From contig RCSZ01000015.1 in assembly GCA_014898425.1 (NCBI GenBank), positions 434,001 to 498,000 of the forward strand: a DNA stretch of 64,000 bases, written 5' to 3'. The stretch is from Botryotinia globosa. Lineage: Eukaryota; Ascomycota; Leotiomycetes; Helotiales; Sclerotiniaceae. This document shows positions 9,979 through 22,345 of the stretch, piece by piece. The position numbers and the translations under genes were made by a program. The notes under the pieces were generated by a model. The model saw only the letters and a list, made by a program, of their open reading frames with translations. It had not been told where the DNA came from and ran no database searches. The number at the start of each line of letters is the position of its first letter. Within the stretch, counting starts at the first letter, position 1.

Positions 9979-10713
9979 TCACTTAATTGCCCCGCTGCCC
10001 CAGCCGCCTTCTTCTTTCTTTTCGTCATCTCCCCCACCTCCACAGCTTCCATTGGCTTCTTCAACTCCTCCATTCCCAAAGCCCTGGTCTCCTTGAGCCT
10101 CAGACTCACCATTCTCTGTTTGATCCTCTTGATCCCAATCGACTTTCTGACTTGATTGATAGTCCTTGCTTCCCTGATCCTCTTGTCCCACCAAATCATT
10201 CCCATCTCCTTGATCATTCGCTCCGCGATCATACTTTGACCCTTGACTTCCACGAACTCCCTCCTCCTTTGCCTGGGAACTTTTGAAACCTCCCGTCTGA
10301 CCCCCTCGATTTCTCCGTACACCGAAACTACTTTCACCCCGGTTGCTATCTCTGCTGAACTCATTCCTCTGAGCTCCATAGCCATTCACACCCCGATCAT
10401 CCCCTCTACCAACCCCACTATTTTCAAACCCCTCTCTTTCATACCTAGGCAATCCTAATTTATTCCTATAATTCGCTTCCGTCTGTTCTAAACTCTCTTG
10501 TAGATTCGCATAATCTTCTCTCAGACCCCTGAATAGATTCTCCACGTATTTCCGCCAGGCTGCAAGAGTATCCTTTTCGGACTTCACATAACTCGCTACA
10601 TTTTTCTTCTCTGCCGAAATTTCCTTCTCTAATGCAGTGACTTTTCTTCTGAGAAGATCGATTTCGGTTTTTTGTCGAACTTCGACTGGGGTTCGATTAA
10701 ATAGTGATGGCAT
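9979..10713 (-). CDS. Coiled-coil protein with Gly/Asp/Gln-rich disordered tail, 244 aa
   Basis: A single exon starts at ATG 10713. Residues 1-85 form a charged coiled coil (LLRRKVTALEKEI, AWRKYVENLFRGLREDY) that matches the neighbouring 9073-9495 product in block order. Residues ~90-244 are low complexity: Arg/Gly/Asn, then Asp/Gln/Gly/Ser-rich, with a Gly-rich acidic end (GGGGDDEKKEEGGWGSG). Such tails are often disordered or condensate-forming; that is inference. No signal peptide or transmembrane segment is seen. Overlapping long plus- and minus-strand frames here are shadows of this biased composition. Confidence 0.65.
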   Translation of the reverse strand: MPSLFNRTPVEVRQKTEIDLLRRKVTALEKEISAEKKNVASYVKSEKDTLAAWRKYVENLFRGLREDYANLQESLEQTEANYRNKLGLPRYEREGFENSGVGRGDDRGVNGYGAQRNEFSRDSNRGESSFGVRRNRGGQTGGFKSSQAKEEGVRGSQGSKYDRGANDQGDGNDLVGQEDQGSKDYQSSQKVDWDQEDQTENGESEAQGDQGFGNGGVEEANGSCGGGGDDEKKEEGGWGSGAIK

Positions 10714-12445
10714 GATGTTGACGATGAGTTTTTGCCGAGTGCTCAGTAAATAAAGGTAAGAATAAACAATTATCTGGTTTTGAGAGAAATTCTCTAGCCT
10801 AGGTGAGAATCATGATGTTGAAATATCAAAATGGTTACCTTAACACAATATATAACCCTAAAATGTACGAAGTTTGCATATCATCTATGTTGCACGGAAA
10901 GCGACCACGGTCAAAGTGACTGTTGATATTATTGAGTTTACTTTGTCACAAATAGTTTTCAGGATCTCAAAGAGCAAACAATGAGCAATTTCAAAAACAC
11001 TCCATCCTTGAAATAACTAACAACCACGGGTTAAAAGTGCCCGCAACCATAAATATATGCAAAACTTTGCAATACCTGAATCATCATGGAAATCACAATA
11101 TCTCTATACAACCCAACTCCTTCGCCCTTCGCTTTCTCTGCCACCCTCTCCAACTATCCACCTGAACAATCAGCCCTACCCTTCTTTACCCGAAACCTCT
11201 CCTTCATCTTATCGTTCACCTAGCTTCTAACTTCTAACTTCTAACCGAGGATATGTCTTCCCTACACGCGCTCTCTTCATCAAACATCAAACCCAGCATT
11301 TTCTATCCGTGAGCATCAAGGATTTCGCACAATAGTTCCAAAACATTCAATTCTATTCACTAAAGCAAAATCAAGCAACTCATGAAATCCGCGCACAGAA
11401 AAGTCCATCAACAAATCTTCAAAAACACGCACATTATCTCCCTGCATAACATGCTCCCTCATCAATTCCCATAAATCTCCCCTCCATACCTACCTACCTA
11501 GCCCATCATTCCCACAGCACAGCACTCAGCTTATCACTTACCACTTACCACTCACTACTCACCATTCTATCTATAACCATCCAGACATCCCGACATCCCG
11601 ACATCTAGACCTCACCAAATCTCAAACACCTCTTTCCTCATTTCCTCATTGACAAACTCCTCAACACAAAAGTCAGTCAGTATGCATCCACCAAATCGAC
11701 TCATCTTCCCATAGCAATCTAGCGCTTTAAGCCATTTCCCGCAGTAGTAGTTCCATTGTAACCTCCTCTACTACCCTACACTCATTCAACGCCCCAAAAG
11801 CCTTCTGGTCTCCCAACAACCATTCCAGAAATTATAACGTTAGCTCAAGATATCCTCTCTTTCCCTTAGGATAATAGGCTAACCATCTCGATTCCTTTTG
11901 ATCACATCCGTTTTAATAAAATTTAGTGCATGACATCCTAAGACTCTTCATGCGTAAAAACGTCACCCCAATGGCTTTCTCGTTGGCTCCAAACCATTAC
12001 TCGCATCCACCCACCCCCCTCAATTGTAACTCTGCCTCTCACCACCGTGATCTATACATATTGGACTTCACGATTACACAATTAAGACCCAAAAACCTAA
12101 GCAGAAAAAATGTTATTAATCTTATTCAGAGATGAAATCTGCCAAACCCTAATTACGCCCCATTGCATTCCATTCTGCCCATCTTGAAATCAACTTTCAA
12201 GCTCAAATAAAATCCGGTGATGTAATGTAACCAAGTTTTCCTTTCCTTCTTCACTACAACCATTTCTCACATCCATACAATTCAGATCGCTCCAATGCTT
12301 CAAAACCCAATCCAACCCCCATTGATTCCCTCAGATATTTTCAAACCCCAGTAAGAAAATTATTCAAATCGTCGAAAGATTGACAATGATGACTCCGTTT
12401 TATATGCATGTAATTCAAATATAAATCTCTCTCCATTCGTTTCCC
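10714..12445. other. Intergenic, about 1.7 kb, C/T-rich stretch
   Basis: It holds the upstream region of the 244-aa gene and the 3' flank of class V chitin synthase. Bases ~11100-11700 are rich in C and T on the plus strand, with small direct repeats such as CCCGACAT (11588-11610) and CTTACCACTTACCACTC. No ORF with convincing features was found, and a long 3' untranslated region or a non-coding transcript cannot be excluded. Confidence 0.45.
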
Positions 12446-15400
12446 TCATAGTTGACCAGAAAGAAGTGCTTCAGTTGCTATTTAAAAGTTAGTTGACGTA
12501 AAATCTGAATTGGGAATAAGTATCAACATACCAGAATTAATATAAGCTCTTCTAGCATCAAGTGAAACACCAAATCTCTTCTCCAACTCCATCTTGATGC
12601 TCTTTTTCGTAATTGTCATCAAATCAGCTGTTCTAAGAATATCTCTAATCTCTTGTAAGATAGAGTCATCACTTGGCAAACCTGCCAAATTGGACATTTC
12701 CATTTCTTGTTGACCTAAATATTGACTTCCGCTGAAATGACTAGCACGATTTCCTGGTGTCCCCATTCCCATTTCTGATGGAGCCAATGAGACACGGGAT
12801 TGATATGGATTGCCATTCTTGGAGTCGATACCATAACCATTATACTGGGACATTGAACGAGACGCGGGAATGGCGTATTCAGAGACATTAGGCTGATACT
12901 TAGTGCCATAGGAATATCCTGAGATTACAGATCTTCCATCTTCATCTTGCTGGGTTTGAGCTTCCCAAAGCTCGGCTTGATAATCTTCCCATTTCTTGTG
13001 TGGAATAGATGCGGGATCAAACACTCCTTCATCAGTGATGACAATCTGTTTACCCGACTCTCCAGTAACAACACGAGTATTACCCCAGGAGAAATCATCC
13101 ATATGCCAGAAACTATACAATGGAAGACACAAGGAGTACACAGGAATGGCAATGATATAAAGAATCATCCATCCAATCATTTCCCATTTGCGTCGTACGA
13201 TGAAGATAATTGCTTGCAAACCATAGATTGCAGCAAGTAGAATGAAAGCCGTGACAGGAACAAAACTTGGCGATTCAATAACGAGGACGATGAGATAGAC
13301 GATATAAGCAACAGTGACCGGTTGAACCAATGTGGAGATCAAATCAATCATGACAACGAAACGCATACTGAAGCAGCAGAAACCACAAAGTTCGGACATA
13401 GGCACGAGTTCAGCAAGGTTGTGTACTGTTGAGTTGATCCAGCGACGACGTTGAGAAAGGAAGACAGCCCAGGAGTCAGGAGCAATAGTCCAAGCGTGAG
13501 CGTTACTGATGTACTTGGTCTTGTACTTGGCATGATGTTTCATGAGAAGTGTGGTTAAGTAACGATCTTCTCCCAAATGTAGCAAGTTCTTCATGTGAAG
13601 TGTATCGACTCGAATATTGGCATAGGCTTCCACAACTTCGCGACTGACGAATAGAGGCTTTCCGGATTCTGCAGCTCGAATACGATACATTGTGAAACAA
13701 CCTGGCAGACAAGTAACACTACCAAACAAACTTTCGAACGCTTTAGCAAGATTGTGAGAAATGAAGTACTCATAAACTTGAATCATAGTGACGAATGAAG
13801 ATTTAGAGTTCGTTAATGCTGTCTCTCCACAAACACCGAGTAATTTAGTATCGTCCAAGAATGCCGAAACCATTCGTGAGGCAGAGTCCGCTGCGACGAC
13901 CGTATCGGCATCAATTTGTAACATGAATTCATAAAATGTCGGATTGACACCAATGATATTGCGAATTTGATGATACATTTCAAGCTCGAGAGGGCTCATC
14001 GGCGCGTTGTAGTGAACACGGTTCAAGAATCGCATTATGACCATTTGAGAATCACGCTTTCCTCTGTTACCAGGTTTAGAAACTTCAGAAGGCTTGCCAA
14101 CTTTCACGACGACCAAGAAAGGAACGATATGACCTTGGACCTCGTAGAGACCGGAATAACACTTGCCCATATTGTGCTGTTTCATTCCTTCTCCCAAAGA
14201 CTCGAAGCTCAGGGGTTCGGGATCAACAGTTTCTGATACTCCAAGAATATCCAAAACAATACGTGGAGTAGGTCTGTCGTTACCTTGACCAATAATCATG
14301 CCATCACAAATAACAACCAAGAGTTTACGTTTGTCGTCATACTTCATTCTGGCGATGGAGTCGATAGCACGTCGAAGAGAGTCCTCGTCTTCTGTATAGA
14401 CAGGCACTTGACAGATGACGAACTTATCCAGGTTTTCGGGGATATTTTTGCCGCCGAATTGAAGAGCCGCAAAAAACTTGAAGACGATGACAGAACTAAG
14501 AATAATCGTGATGGCCAAAATCAAGTACTCGGCAAATTGACACTTGATAGAGTTTCTAGTATCAACGTCTGCAACATAGAAAAGATTATCGAGACAAATC
14601 TTCATTCTAGACCGCATCTCGTCACTAATGGCAAGAGCATTCCAGTATTTCGTGACGTCCTTTCCAGATTTTTGTTGAAACAAGTCCACGACTAAGGGTG
14701 ACATGAAGTCGACACTAGCATCCGGAGATACGGTTTGGCCCTCAGGAACAATGATTTTACGACCTCCAGAAATATACTTGGTAAGGTCATAGACTTTACC
14801 ATCAATGATGCCGATCGAGTCCAATTTCGAAGCAAGCGTTTTAACATATGACGCCGTATAACCAATGTGACCCTTATAATAACCGGACTCTTTAAGCATG
14901 ATCATTTGCTCTATGAACCAATCGGGACGTGAATCATTCTTGAAGGCACGGAAGTCATGATATGCAGCATTGGCATCTGTGCTACTGACTGTAGAGGCGG
15001 AACCACTGACATTAGAAGAAGTATAATCAAGTTGCACTAAAGGATCGATAGAGCCTGTGGTTCCTTGACAGAGAGCCGAGACTTGAACCGGGAATAGGCC
15101 AGTAGCATCAATGCCAGCGTACTTCAAGATACTCTTTTGGGGTATAATCGACGGGTAATGACGAGTTGAGAACCCTGTAAGATCAAAAACCGTTCCTCTA
15201 ATGGCAACATAGGCATCGTCGCTTTTCCCATCGTACGACGTCAACTCAGCTGCGCTAAACACGTGTTGAGTTGGACAAATCAATTTTGGAAAGATCACGA
15301 CGAAGAAAGCGGAGAAGAGACAAGCCCACCAAATCATCATATTGATCGCAAGCTTTTCTCTCCAAGCCAACCGAACGTCTTTTCGAGGCATGCGACCGAT

Positions 15401-18186
15401 CATTCGTATCAAGAAATCAGGAATGAGCCAAGTCATCAAGTACACCATTGCTACCCATCTCTTGCGACTCGGGCTGACTCGAACTTCCTCTACCTCAACC
15501 ATGGTCTTTTCATTTCCCTTCTCAGCCAATTGCTCTTTGGTGTCCAAATTGCGGAACATATCACCTTGACCAAGAGCTGAAGCACCAGCATCAGAGCGTG
15601 CATCGTCTTGGCTACCAAAGTAACCAGATTTCTTGTCTCCATAGAACGCTCCAGGGGATGGTGTGAGTAGAGCGGCCCCAGGACCCAAAAGACGTTCTTT
15701 TGAGGCTCCATAGTTTTCACCGCCTGGTGTGAGTCTGGCCTCACCACCATCATCAGATGGTAATGGGTAGCGTCCTGCGACGAAACCACGTTCATTCAGT
15801 TTCGCAATTTCCGCCCAACACCTCTCACTAAGGAATATTCCGGTGCTTCCAACTCTAGCCTCGTTAGATGGCCATCTCTTCTCTTCAATCACATTCTCAG
15901 CCTTTTCTCGCTCACTTCCAACCAAGATTGTTTCGGTGTCTGCAAGTCCAAGGAACTCTCCGAAAGGAATGAAGATGCTGAAGTCGGCATTTCGTAACCG
16001 TTGACTGATTTCAGCAATGCCGAAGGTTTGAAGTTGCATCCGTACACATTTGCTATCGAATTGATTTGCTATGCGACGGTCGTTGGGCTTAAGACAGAAT
16101 ACAAAGTATGGGTTCGTGTGTTGTGAGTTGAGAGCTTTGAAGATATTGTCCAAGGATGACAGGTACTGTGCAGCAGCACCTTGGTCAATATTGATACCTT
16201 TTCTAGCTTTACTTCCAGAATCGATAGTTTCAGAGATGTCTTCAACCGAGTCGGCTGCATTCTTTGAGCCACCGAAACGACTTGGTCGATCCCCCTTTCG
16301 GCGCATGACACTTGGTTGTCTCAGAGGCTTCGAGCTAACTTGAGCTTGCATGATAGTTGACTTCTCTTGTGGATGAACCATACGTTGAAGAGCTTCTTGA
16401 CCAAAGAGCTGGCCTACAAAGTCGCTCTTTGTGTCACGAATCAAGTTCATCAGATCTCCCGAGATGACTTCTCCATTTTCTTCCACCAAGCCCGCAACGG
16501 GATATTCTACTTCTCCAGCAAAATGCTTTACTGTAAATGCAGCAGAAGCATTGTGAGTAGCAAAGTTACTTCCTGGGAGCTTGGCAGTTGCACTACCGAC
16601 TGTTATTGCTGGGTTCTTGCCCTCGAAACGTTTTCTCAAGCTTTCTAGTAATTGTACATCTGTCTTATGACGCTTGGTTTGATCGTCAAGGATGCTCAAA
16701 AGACCGTTACCATGCTTGAGAAGACCCCTGACGGCATCAGAGTTGTCAAAGTAGCTGGTAGCTGCAACAGTTACTTCTTCAGTTTCGAGCATATCGGCTT
16801 TTGATTCGAAAAAGCTTTGCAAGGTAAAGTTATAAAGTGCTTCAGTTGCAGCATTGTTCAAAAGTTGATCGAGAGTTGAGTCAGTGGCAGGCTGTTGAGC
16901 AAACCCCGGGAAATCGACAATGGAAATGGTGTTTCCAACCGACTCTTCTGGCGCGCATACTCTTTGATTGATGCTTTCGATGACATATGCTACGAGTAAC
17001 GAGTATAGAGTCCTTGCTAGTTCGTCTGCATTGCTCTTAGCACCCTTGGGATCGAGCATGACCGTCACTCTTTCTCTGTGCAAAATTTTGGTTTTGTATC
17101 CAAGAGTAGTTTGCAAATCAGTCACTCCAACACCCAAAAATGCTGCAATGATAGAGAGAACATCCTTATTTTTCACAGCCGTGTATTGTTGGCCACCTTC
17201 ATGTGAATAGCCACCACTGTCGTCGCCCATTGATGCTGTATTTTCCGCCGTTTCGAACTCAAGTTGACCAATGTGAAGAATACTAGCCAAAATCTGGCAA
17301 ATCTCGGCGATTTCACTTCTTGGGAACTCCAACTTTCTCAATGCTGTCTTGAATAGCTGAAACCCTTCCGCATCGTTGATACCCACTTTGAGTTGCGTTG
17401 GATGACCAAGGTATCGCCATCTCTTTTGGCCTCCAGTAGAAAGTCGATTACCAGCGCCTCCGTTGTCTGCGGATGAATCTAATCCCAAATGTGCCTTCTC
17501 AGCGGCACTGGTGCCAGCCAAAAGGTAATACAACACATGAAAATTCCTCTCCCCAGTCGGTACAGCCGCTACTCTACTTCTTTCTAATCTGTGGTCGAGA
17601 ACCTTTCCACCAATCAAGGTTGGGTTGACTGTTGATGCTGTGTCATATTGGAGCTCGAAGAACAGACCTGCTTTCGAAGCGGTTGGAGTAGTAGCTGTTT
17701 TGGTGGATGTGAGAGTATCGAAGACGTATGCGGACAGAGATAATTTGGTGGAAAGAGGTGTACCGGATTTGCTCAGTAAAGCAGAAAGCAAATGAGAACG
17801 AACGGTGGTTTTACCGGATCCCGATTCTCCTCTATTTGTCCAGTTAGCAACATGTTTTAGGGAATCATGAATATGGCATCTTCCACTTACAAAAAGACTA
17901 CGGCTTGGTTTTCAGTTCTGGCCCCAAGTCTTGTGTAGGCCTTGTCGGCCATGCCCTCGGCGCCCCCCATTGCACTCCCTTCTTTACCTCCATCTGGACC
18001 TTTTGTCGAAGAAGAATACGTGTTGAGAGATATCAAGGCATGAGAGGACAGATCTGCCGTTGGTAATGAAACATGAAATCGACTTGCAAGATGTGCGGTT
18101 AAATGTGTATCTGATTGTAAATGGGCTGGCAAGGCAGGAAGGGATGGCTGCGAGTGAGCTCCGCTACTTGGATTATTGAGAGCCAT
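12446..18186 (-). CDS. chsV: Class V chitin synthase with myosin motor-like domain (CsmA type)
   Basis: This integral membrane enzyme polymerises UDP-GlcNAc into cell-wall chitin. Three exons are read on minus: 17891-18186, 12532-17831 and 12446-12477, giving 1875 residues, the usual size. The first intron (GTAAGTGG donor at 17890, AATAG acceptor) restores [10 protein letters not shown], a P-loop at residues 100-107. The last intron (GTATGT donor at 12531) adds the conserved C-terminal [10 protein letters not shown]. The motor-like domain covers roughly residues 1-770, with a switch-II-like DFPGF at 405-409. Membrane segments and cytochrome-b5-like segments follow (~890-1180). The GT2 chitin synthase core carries DAD 1406-1408, EDR 1520-1522 and QRRRW 1559-1563. 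A DEK-C-like domain ends the protein. The start MALNNP at 18186 is preferred, though an in-frame ATG exists at 18216. It is divergent with the class VII gene. Confidence 0.97.
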
Positions 18187-18981
18187 GATGGATGGATTTG
18201 GGTCGAAACCCTTCACTTTTATGTTTTTGCGTCAATGTATAATCGATCCTCTGGAAACTCTCGAGCAAGAAGTATTATCGATCTCGATATATCGGACCGT
18301 GTTTGGGAGTAAATATTGGGTCAGCGAAGGGGTAAGTCAGGTTCAATTTCTTGAAGAGAACGAAAGACTCTATTAAAAACGGACTAAATAGCGAGTGAAT
18401 TATGAGCAACAGATGAAAGCGAATGTATTGCAAAGATGCAAAAAAAGAGTTCAAGGAAGCAATTCAAAAGAAGAGAAAAGAATATGTTATTGATGTTAGA
18501 GTTGAAGTTGAAGGGGGAAAAGTTGTGAATCCCTTCTCTTTACCCAAAAACAACGGACTTTCCTTTTCCTACAAGCAGCAAAGCAAGTAAAGGGAAATAT
18601 TTTGGCTAGGTACGAGAAGATAGATGATTTGGCTCAATGTTTACAGGGTAGATGAATATTTTGGGATTTTGGAGTTTAGATGTTGTTATGGTCTACCGTA
18701 ATCATTGCTTGGGGGTTAACATTTCTCGTGTGAGAACTATTTTAAGGAGGAACGACCAGGGTATTTATTTATCAACAGGGAAGTTGCGCCATGAAGAAAT
18801 ACGGACGGAGCATATAGTAATAAGTAGTGCATAGTGCTCATATGGTTATATAGTCTAGTCATATAGTAAGGAGAGGGCGAAAGCAGGACGGCAATTTAAA
18901 CTTGCTAAAGAGCTTAAATCCCGTCTCAGACAGCTCACCACATAAAGTTATGTGAAAGATTTAATAATAAGAATAAGACTT

Positions 18982-19055
18982 GGAGGAAAAGAAAGAAAAG
19001 AGAAGAAATGAAAAGAGAAGAAAAGAAAAGAAAAGAAAAGAAAAGAAAAGAGGGA
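18982..19055. repeat. Polypurine (AAAAG)n tract
   Basis: About 75 bases of almost pure A/G, mostly AAAAG units. On the minus strand it is a CT-rich tract lying ~800 bp upstream of the class V start codon. CT tracts are common near fungal core promoters, so a transcription start nearby is possible. Confidence 0.8.
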
Positions 19056-19777
19056 GACGCGAACGTGTGCTCCATAGAAAGAAAGAAAAAGCTACACGCC
19101 ACCACCGCGTTCCAGATTCTTTTTATATTATTCAATCAACACGAGAAATCAAGCGGATGATCATCGAGGAACAAATCAACATACCCGCATACTCGATAAT
19201 CAAAGATCATACACAGCCGCCAATGAATAACAAATGCTTACAAAGGACTCAATCAAATCATCATTACTTCCTACTGGTATTCTCACGCACTCACACAATG
19301 TTTTGATGAAAAGCCTTCTTCATCGCTTCGAACATTCCCCACTGATTGGCACGCTTGGCATGATAGGAGTCGAATGGACGTGAAGTGATGGGGAATTTCG
19401 AGGGAATGAATGGGATGGCGATGGATGATAGATAGTTAGACCAACTGATCCGCACATTATAAGGGCTCCGAGGTCCTGATTGCATCAGAGAAAGCGATCA
19501 AGTACGAGGTAGATGGGCATCACAAGCATCAACCCATCTCGTCCATTGACATCTTTTACAAAGTACAGAAAAGTCAGGTTTAATACTGTATCACAATATC
19601 CAATGTCTGATCTTGTATATTTTTATGTGATGCCAGTGTATCTAACACACACGCTCTCTCTCACATACACATACACATACCGGTACTGCTCTCGACTTTT
19701 GATTTACTCCTTTCTCCTCTTGCAGAATTGACTGCTTGTATTCTATATATATTAAGGTGCACGCATACAATATAAAT

Positions 19778-19792
19778 ACACACACACACACA
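19778..19792. repeat. (CA)n microsatellite
   Basis: About seven CA units lie in the chitin synthase spacer. Confidence 0.8.
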
Positions 19793-19824
19793 TCGTACTC
19801 GAGTACTGTACACCCATCCTCGAG

Positions 19825-19859
19825 CCATCCCATCCCATCCCATCCCATCCCCTCCCCTC
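19825..19859. repeat. (CCCAT)n pentanucleotide tract
   Basis: Five to six CCATC units grade into CCCCT, forming a C-rich strand. Confidence 0.8.
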
Positions 19860-21426
19860 AAGAATCAAGATCCCCCCTCCCCAGTACCTTTCAAGGCTTC
19901 TTCCGCCTCCATTCTTCCTTCTACCGGTATTTTACTTTTGACGCCCGTCAACAACTCAACACACATATAGTGGGGCTTGAGGGGGGGAGATCGTTCCGAG
20001 GAAGTTCTAGAGACGCGACGTCCGCCCCAAATTTCCTTCCAGCAGTTCCATTGCTCCATGAGTAAGCCAAGGGAAGGGGTAAGTCAAATGTGGGTAGATC
20101 TTCAAACAACTGAGTCCTGACTCCGAGTATCGTTAATAGATCCAGGCCAAAATAATATGGATCGATTGATTGCTTGATTGATTAATGGACAAGGTTAAAT
20201 GTTAAATTTACAGTCATCTATCTATTACTGTCGGTATATACAACGATATGCCCCCTATTTCATGTTCAAACATCATTCTTTGACTTTCGAAATCAGTAGA
20301 TGCTTGTTACTAAATGGATACCCAATTGTGCAGTCCTCTGTCGGCAGATGAATCATTTATCTACAGCCTGCGGAGGGATTGTATGCCCTCGACATATTTT
20401 CCAACTGCATAATCACTGTGATGTGTGTGAAAGAGGACTCGGCGCTTGTATGTCCATACCTTCCGTGTTGTATGATGATCGGAGCAAAGCACGTCGAGCG
20501 CACCTAGGTAGGATGAGAATCATGAGATGGACTGTGTAGGTAGGTAGGTAAAGCTATGGGCAACTTTGGGAACACTTTGAGTGATTGATCTATAAACGAG
20601 GTGCCAAAATGTGTTACAGTAGATTGCAAGGTCGTTTTAAATCATATATGAAGATAGAGCTGCAAGTATTGGGTCCAAATTCTCAAATGTCTCAATTAGT
20701 TACCATGTAGTCTTCGATAGACTTCGACTATGGAAAACTAAGAAGCTCCCTACTGTAGTACGTGTGGATTTCTTAAAATAAATTTCGAGTTTGTCGCTGT
20801 TTTAAAACCCTCGTACTTGGACAGGGACGAGATACGGACCGTCGGGTAGGTAATAGGTACAATATGGATTTTATGATGATGATATTGAGAGAATACAATT
20901 GGATCGGAGGGGTGGTGGACGGCGGATGGTGATGGATGGTGAAGCCTCAATGGTCCATGGTGAATCGTGATGTATAACCTTTCCTCTTTCCTCTCTACGA
21001 AGTATGCATGGAATGCAATGGCTCGAGAGTCGAGAGTGGCAATCAAGTTGTGTATGGACTCTCCAATTTTCCTTCATGTGCTCTGTAGACTGTGAGAGAG
21101 ACTGTGTAGCTAGCGACTACCACAAAGTATGTGTCTAGTGTCATGTATATCATTTAAATTCCTACTAGGGAGATCCAATGCAAAAGATTAAAACAGCATT
21201 GATCCAACCACAGAACGTCTCGTATTGATCTGACAAAAAAGATGCGGCTTAGCAGGATAGTTTAACATGAAGAATCCTGGGTCCATGGGTCCATGTTCTG
21301 CAAAAGGCATTGATTGAGCCACCATAGGGAGACTTGGCTCAGGACGGGAAAAGGAAAAGAGAAAGAGAAAGGAATTCCCGTACGGTACGGGTACATACCT
21401 AGGGTGGTTGTAAAGTCCGTAGGTCG

Positions 21427-21493
21427 TAGACTCATAGACTCGTAGGTAGGTAGACTCATAGACTCGTAGGTAGGTAGACTCATAGACTCGTAG
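21427..21493. repeat. 24-bp tandem repeat, about 2.8 copies
   Basis: The unit begins TAGACTCATAGACTCG and ends TAGGTAGG. Copies start at 21427, 21451 and 21475 with no mismatch seen between them; the last is cut after 19 bases. Confidence 0.9.
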
Positions 21494-21530
21494 TTAATGT
21501 TCAAATGTTTAATAACCAAGTGGTCATTGA

Positions 21531-21691
21531 CCATTGACCATCTGCTATTTGCTATTTGCCATTTGCCATTTGCCATTTGCCATTGACCATCTGCTATTTG
21601 CCATTTGCCATTTGCCATTTGCCATTGACCATCTGCTATTTGCCATTTGCCATTTGCCATTTGCCATTGACCATCTGCTATTTGCCATTTT
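21531..21691. repeat. Hierarchical minisatellite, 7-bp units in 42-bp higher-order repeats
   Basis: The basic unit is TTGCCAT. Six heptamers, including the variants TGACCAT and CTGCTAT, make a 42-bp higher-order unit. The marker GACCATCTGCTATTTG starts at 21536, 21585, 21627 and 21669, so the spacings are 49, 42 and 42, all multiples of 7. The array lies about 650 bp upstream of the class VII start codon. Because 7 is not a multiple of 3, every frame is open, which explains long spurious ORFs on both strands. Confidence 0.9.
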
Positions 21692-22345
21692 ACCACTAGC
21701 TTCTCTTTCTTTCTTTTCATTCCAGGGGATGTCTCTATCGTCTACCGTAGTCGCACCCTTTCTTGCTGGGTAATCAATCATCCAATCCATCCATCCATTC
21801 TAACCCATGACCAATACCTAACAGAAGTTATTCTCAAGTACCCAGCCAGTGCAGTTGGTATGAACTGAACATTCCTATCATTTTTTGCTGTTGCATTTTC
21901 CTCATCTCATTCCGACTTCTCCATTTTTTGTGCCATTGATTCTATCTCATTCACCTCATTCGTTTGGTGAAGGCTGTTCAAATCCATTCAGTACTTTTGT
22001 ATCATACTTTTTAATATTCATTCCCAACTCTCGTTTTTGTGCACTTGCATCGATCCAATTCACTTGCTCAGCGATCACATAAGAAAGAAGACTCTCTTGA
22101 GAAACAAGATAACCACCAAACAAACTTCCCATATCATACTATTGAAACCAATATCAAAAGAACGCGACTGCCGAGACTCTTGATATCAAAGACATTCCAC
22201 ATACAAAAAAAGAATCGTGGAAAGGGGCTGATTTGGGAAAGAATAGTGAGTGAGTGTTGGAGTGTTGGAAAACATTGAAATCAACAAATAAGGCTTTGAG
22301 ATCAAAGTGAGGGAGGAAACACCCCCCCCCCATCTGTATTACACG

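Larger units (their letters stand above)
18187..22345. promoter_or_regulatory. 4.2-kb shared upstream region of two divergent chitin synthase genes
   Basis: No coding gene is supported between the two ATGs. It contains a long polypurine tract (18982-19055; a CT tract as seen from the class V gene), a (CA)n tract (19778-19792), a CCCAT array (19825-19859), a TAGG run (20536-20551), a 24-bp repeat array (21427-21493) and a 7/42-bp minisatellite (21531-21691). The length allows long 5' leaders or a transcribed non-coding RNA. Specific transcription-factor sites cannot be assigned from sequence alone. Confidence 0.6.

Noticed and set aside
9963..10385. Alternative minus-strand frame overlapping the 244-aa gene
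   Set aside because: It is a frame shadow. The other frame has a consistent start and a coiled coil that matches a neighbour.
21262..21790. Three overlapping 79-152-codon frames with WQMANGK-type repeats, and a superficial CRISPR-like look
   Set aside because: They come from the 7-bp minisatellite, which is open in all frames. Units have no unique spacers.
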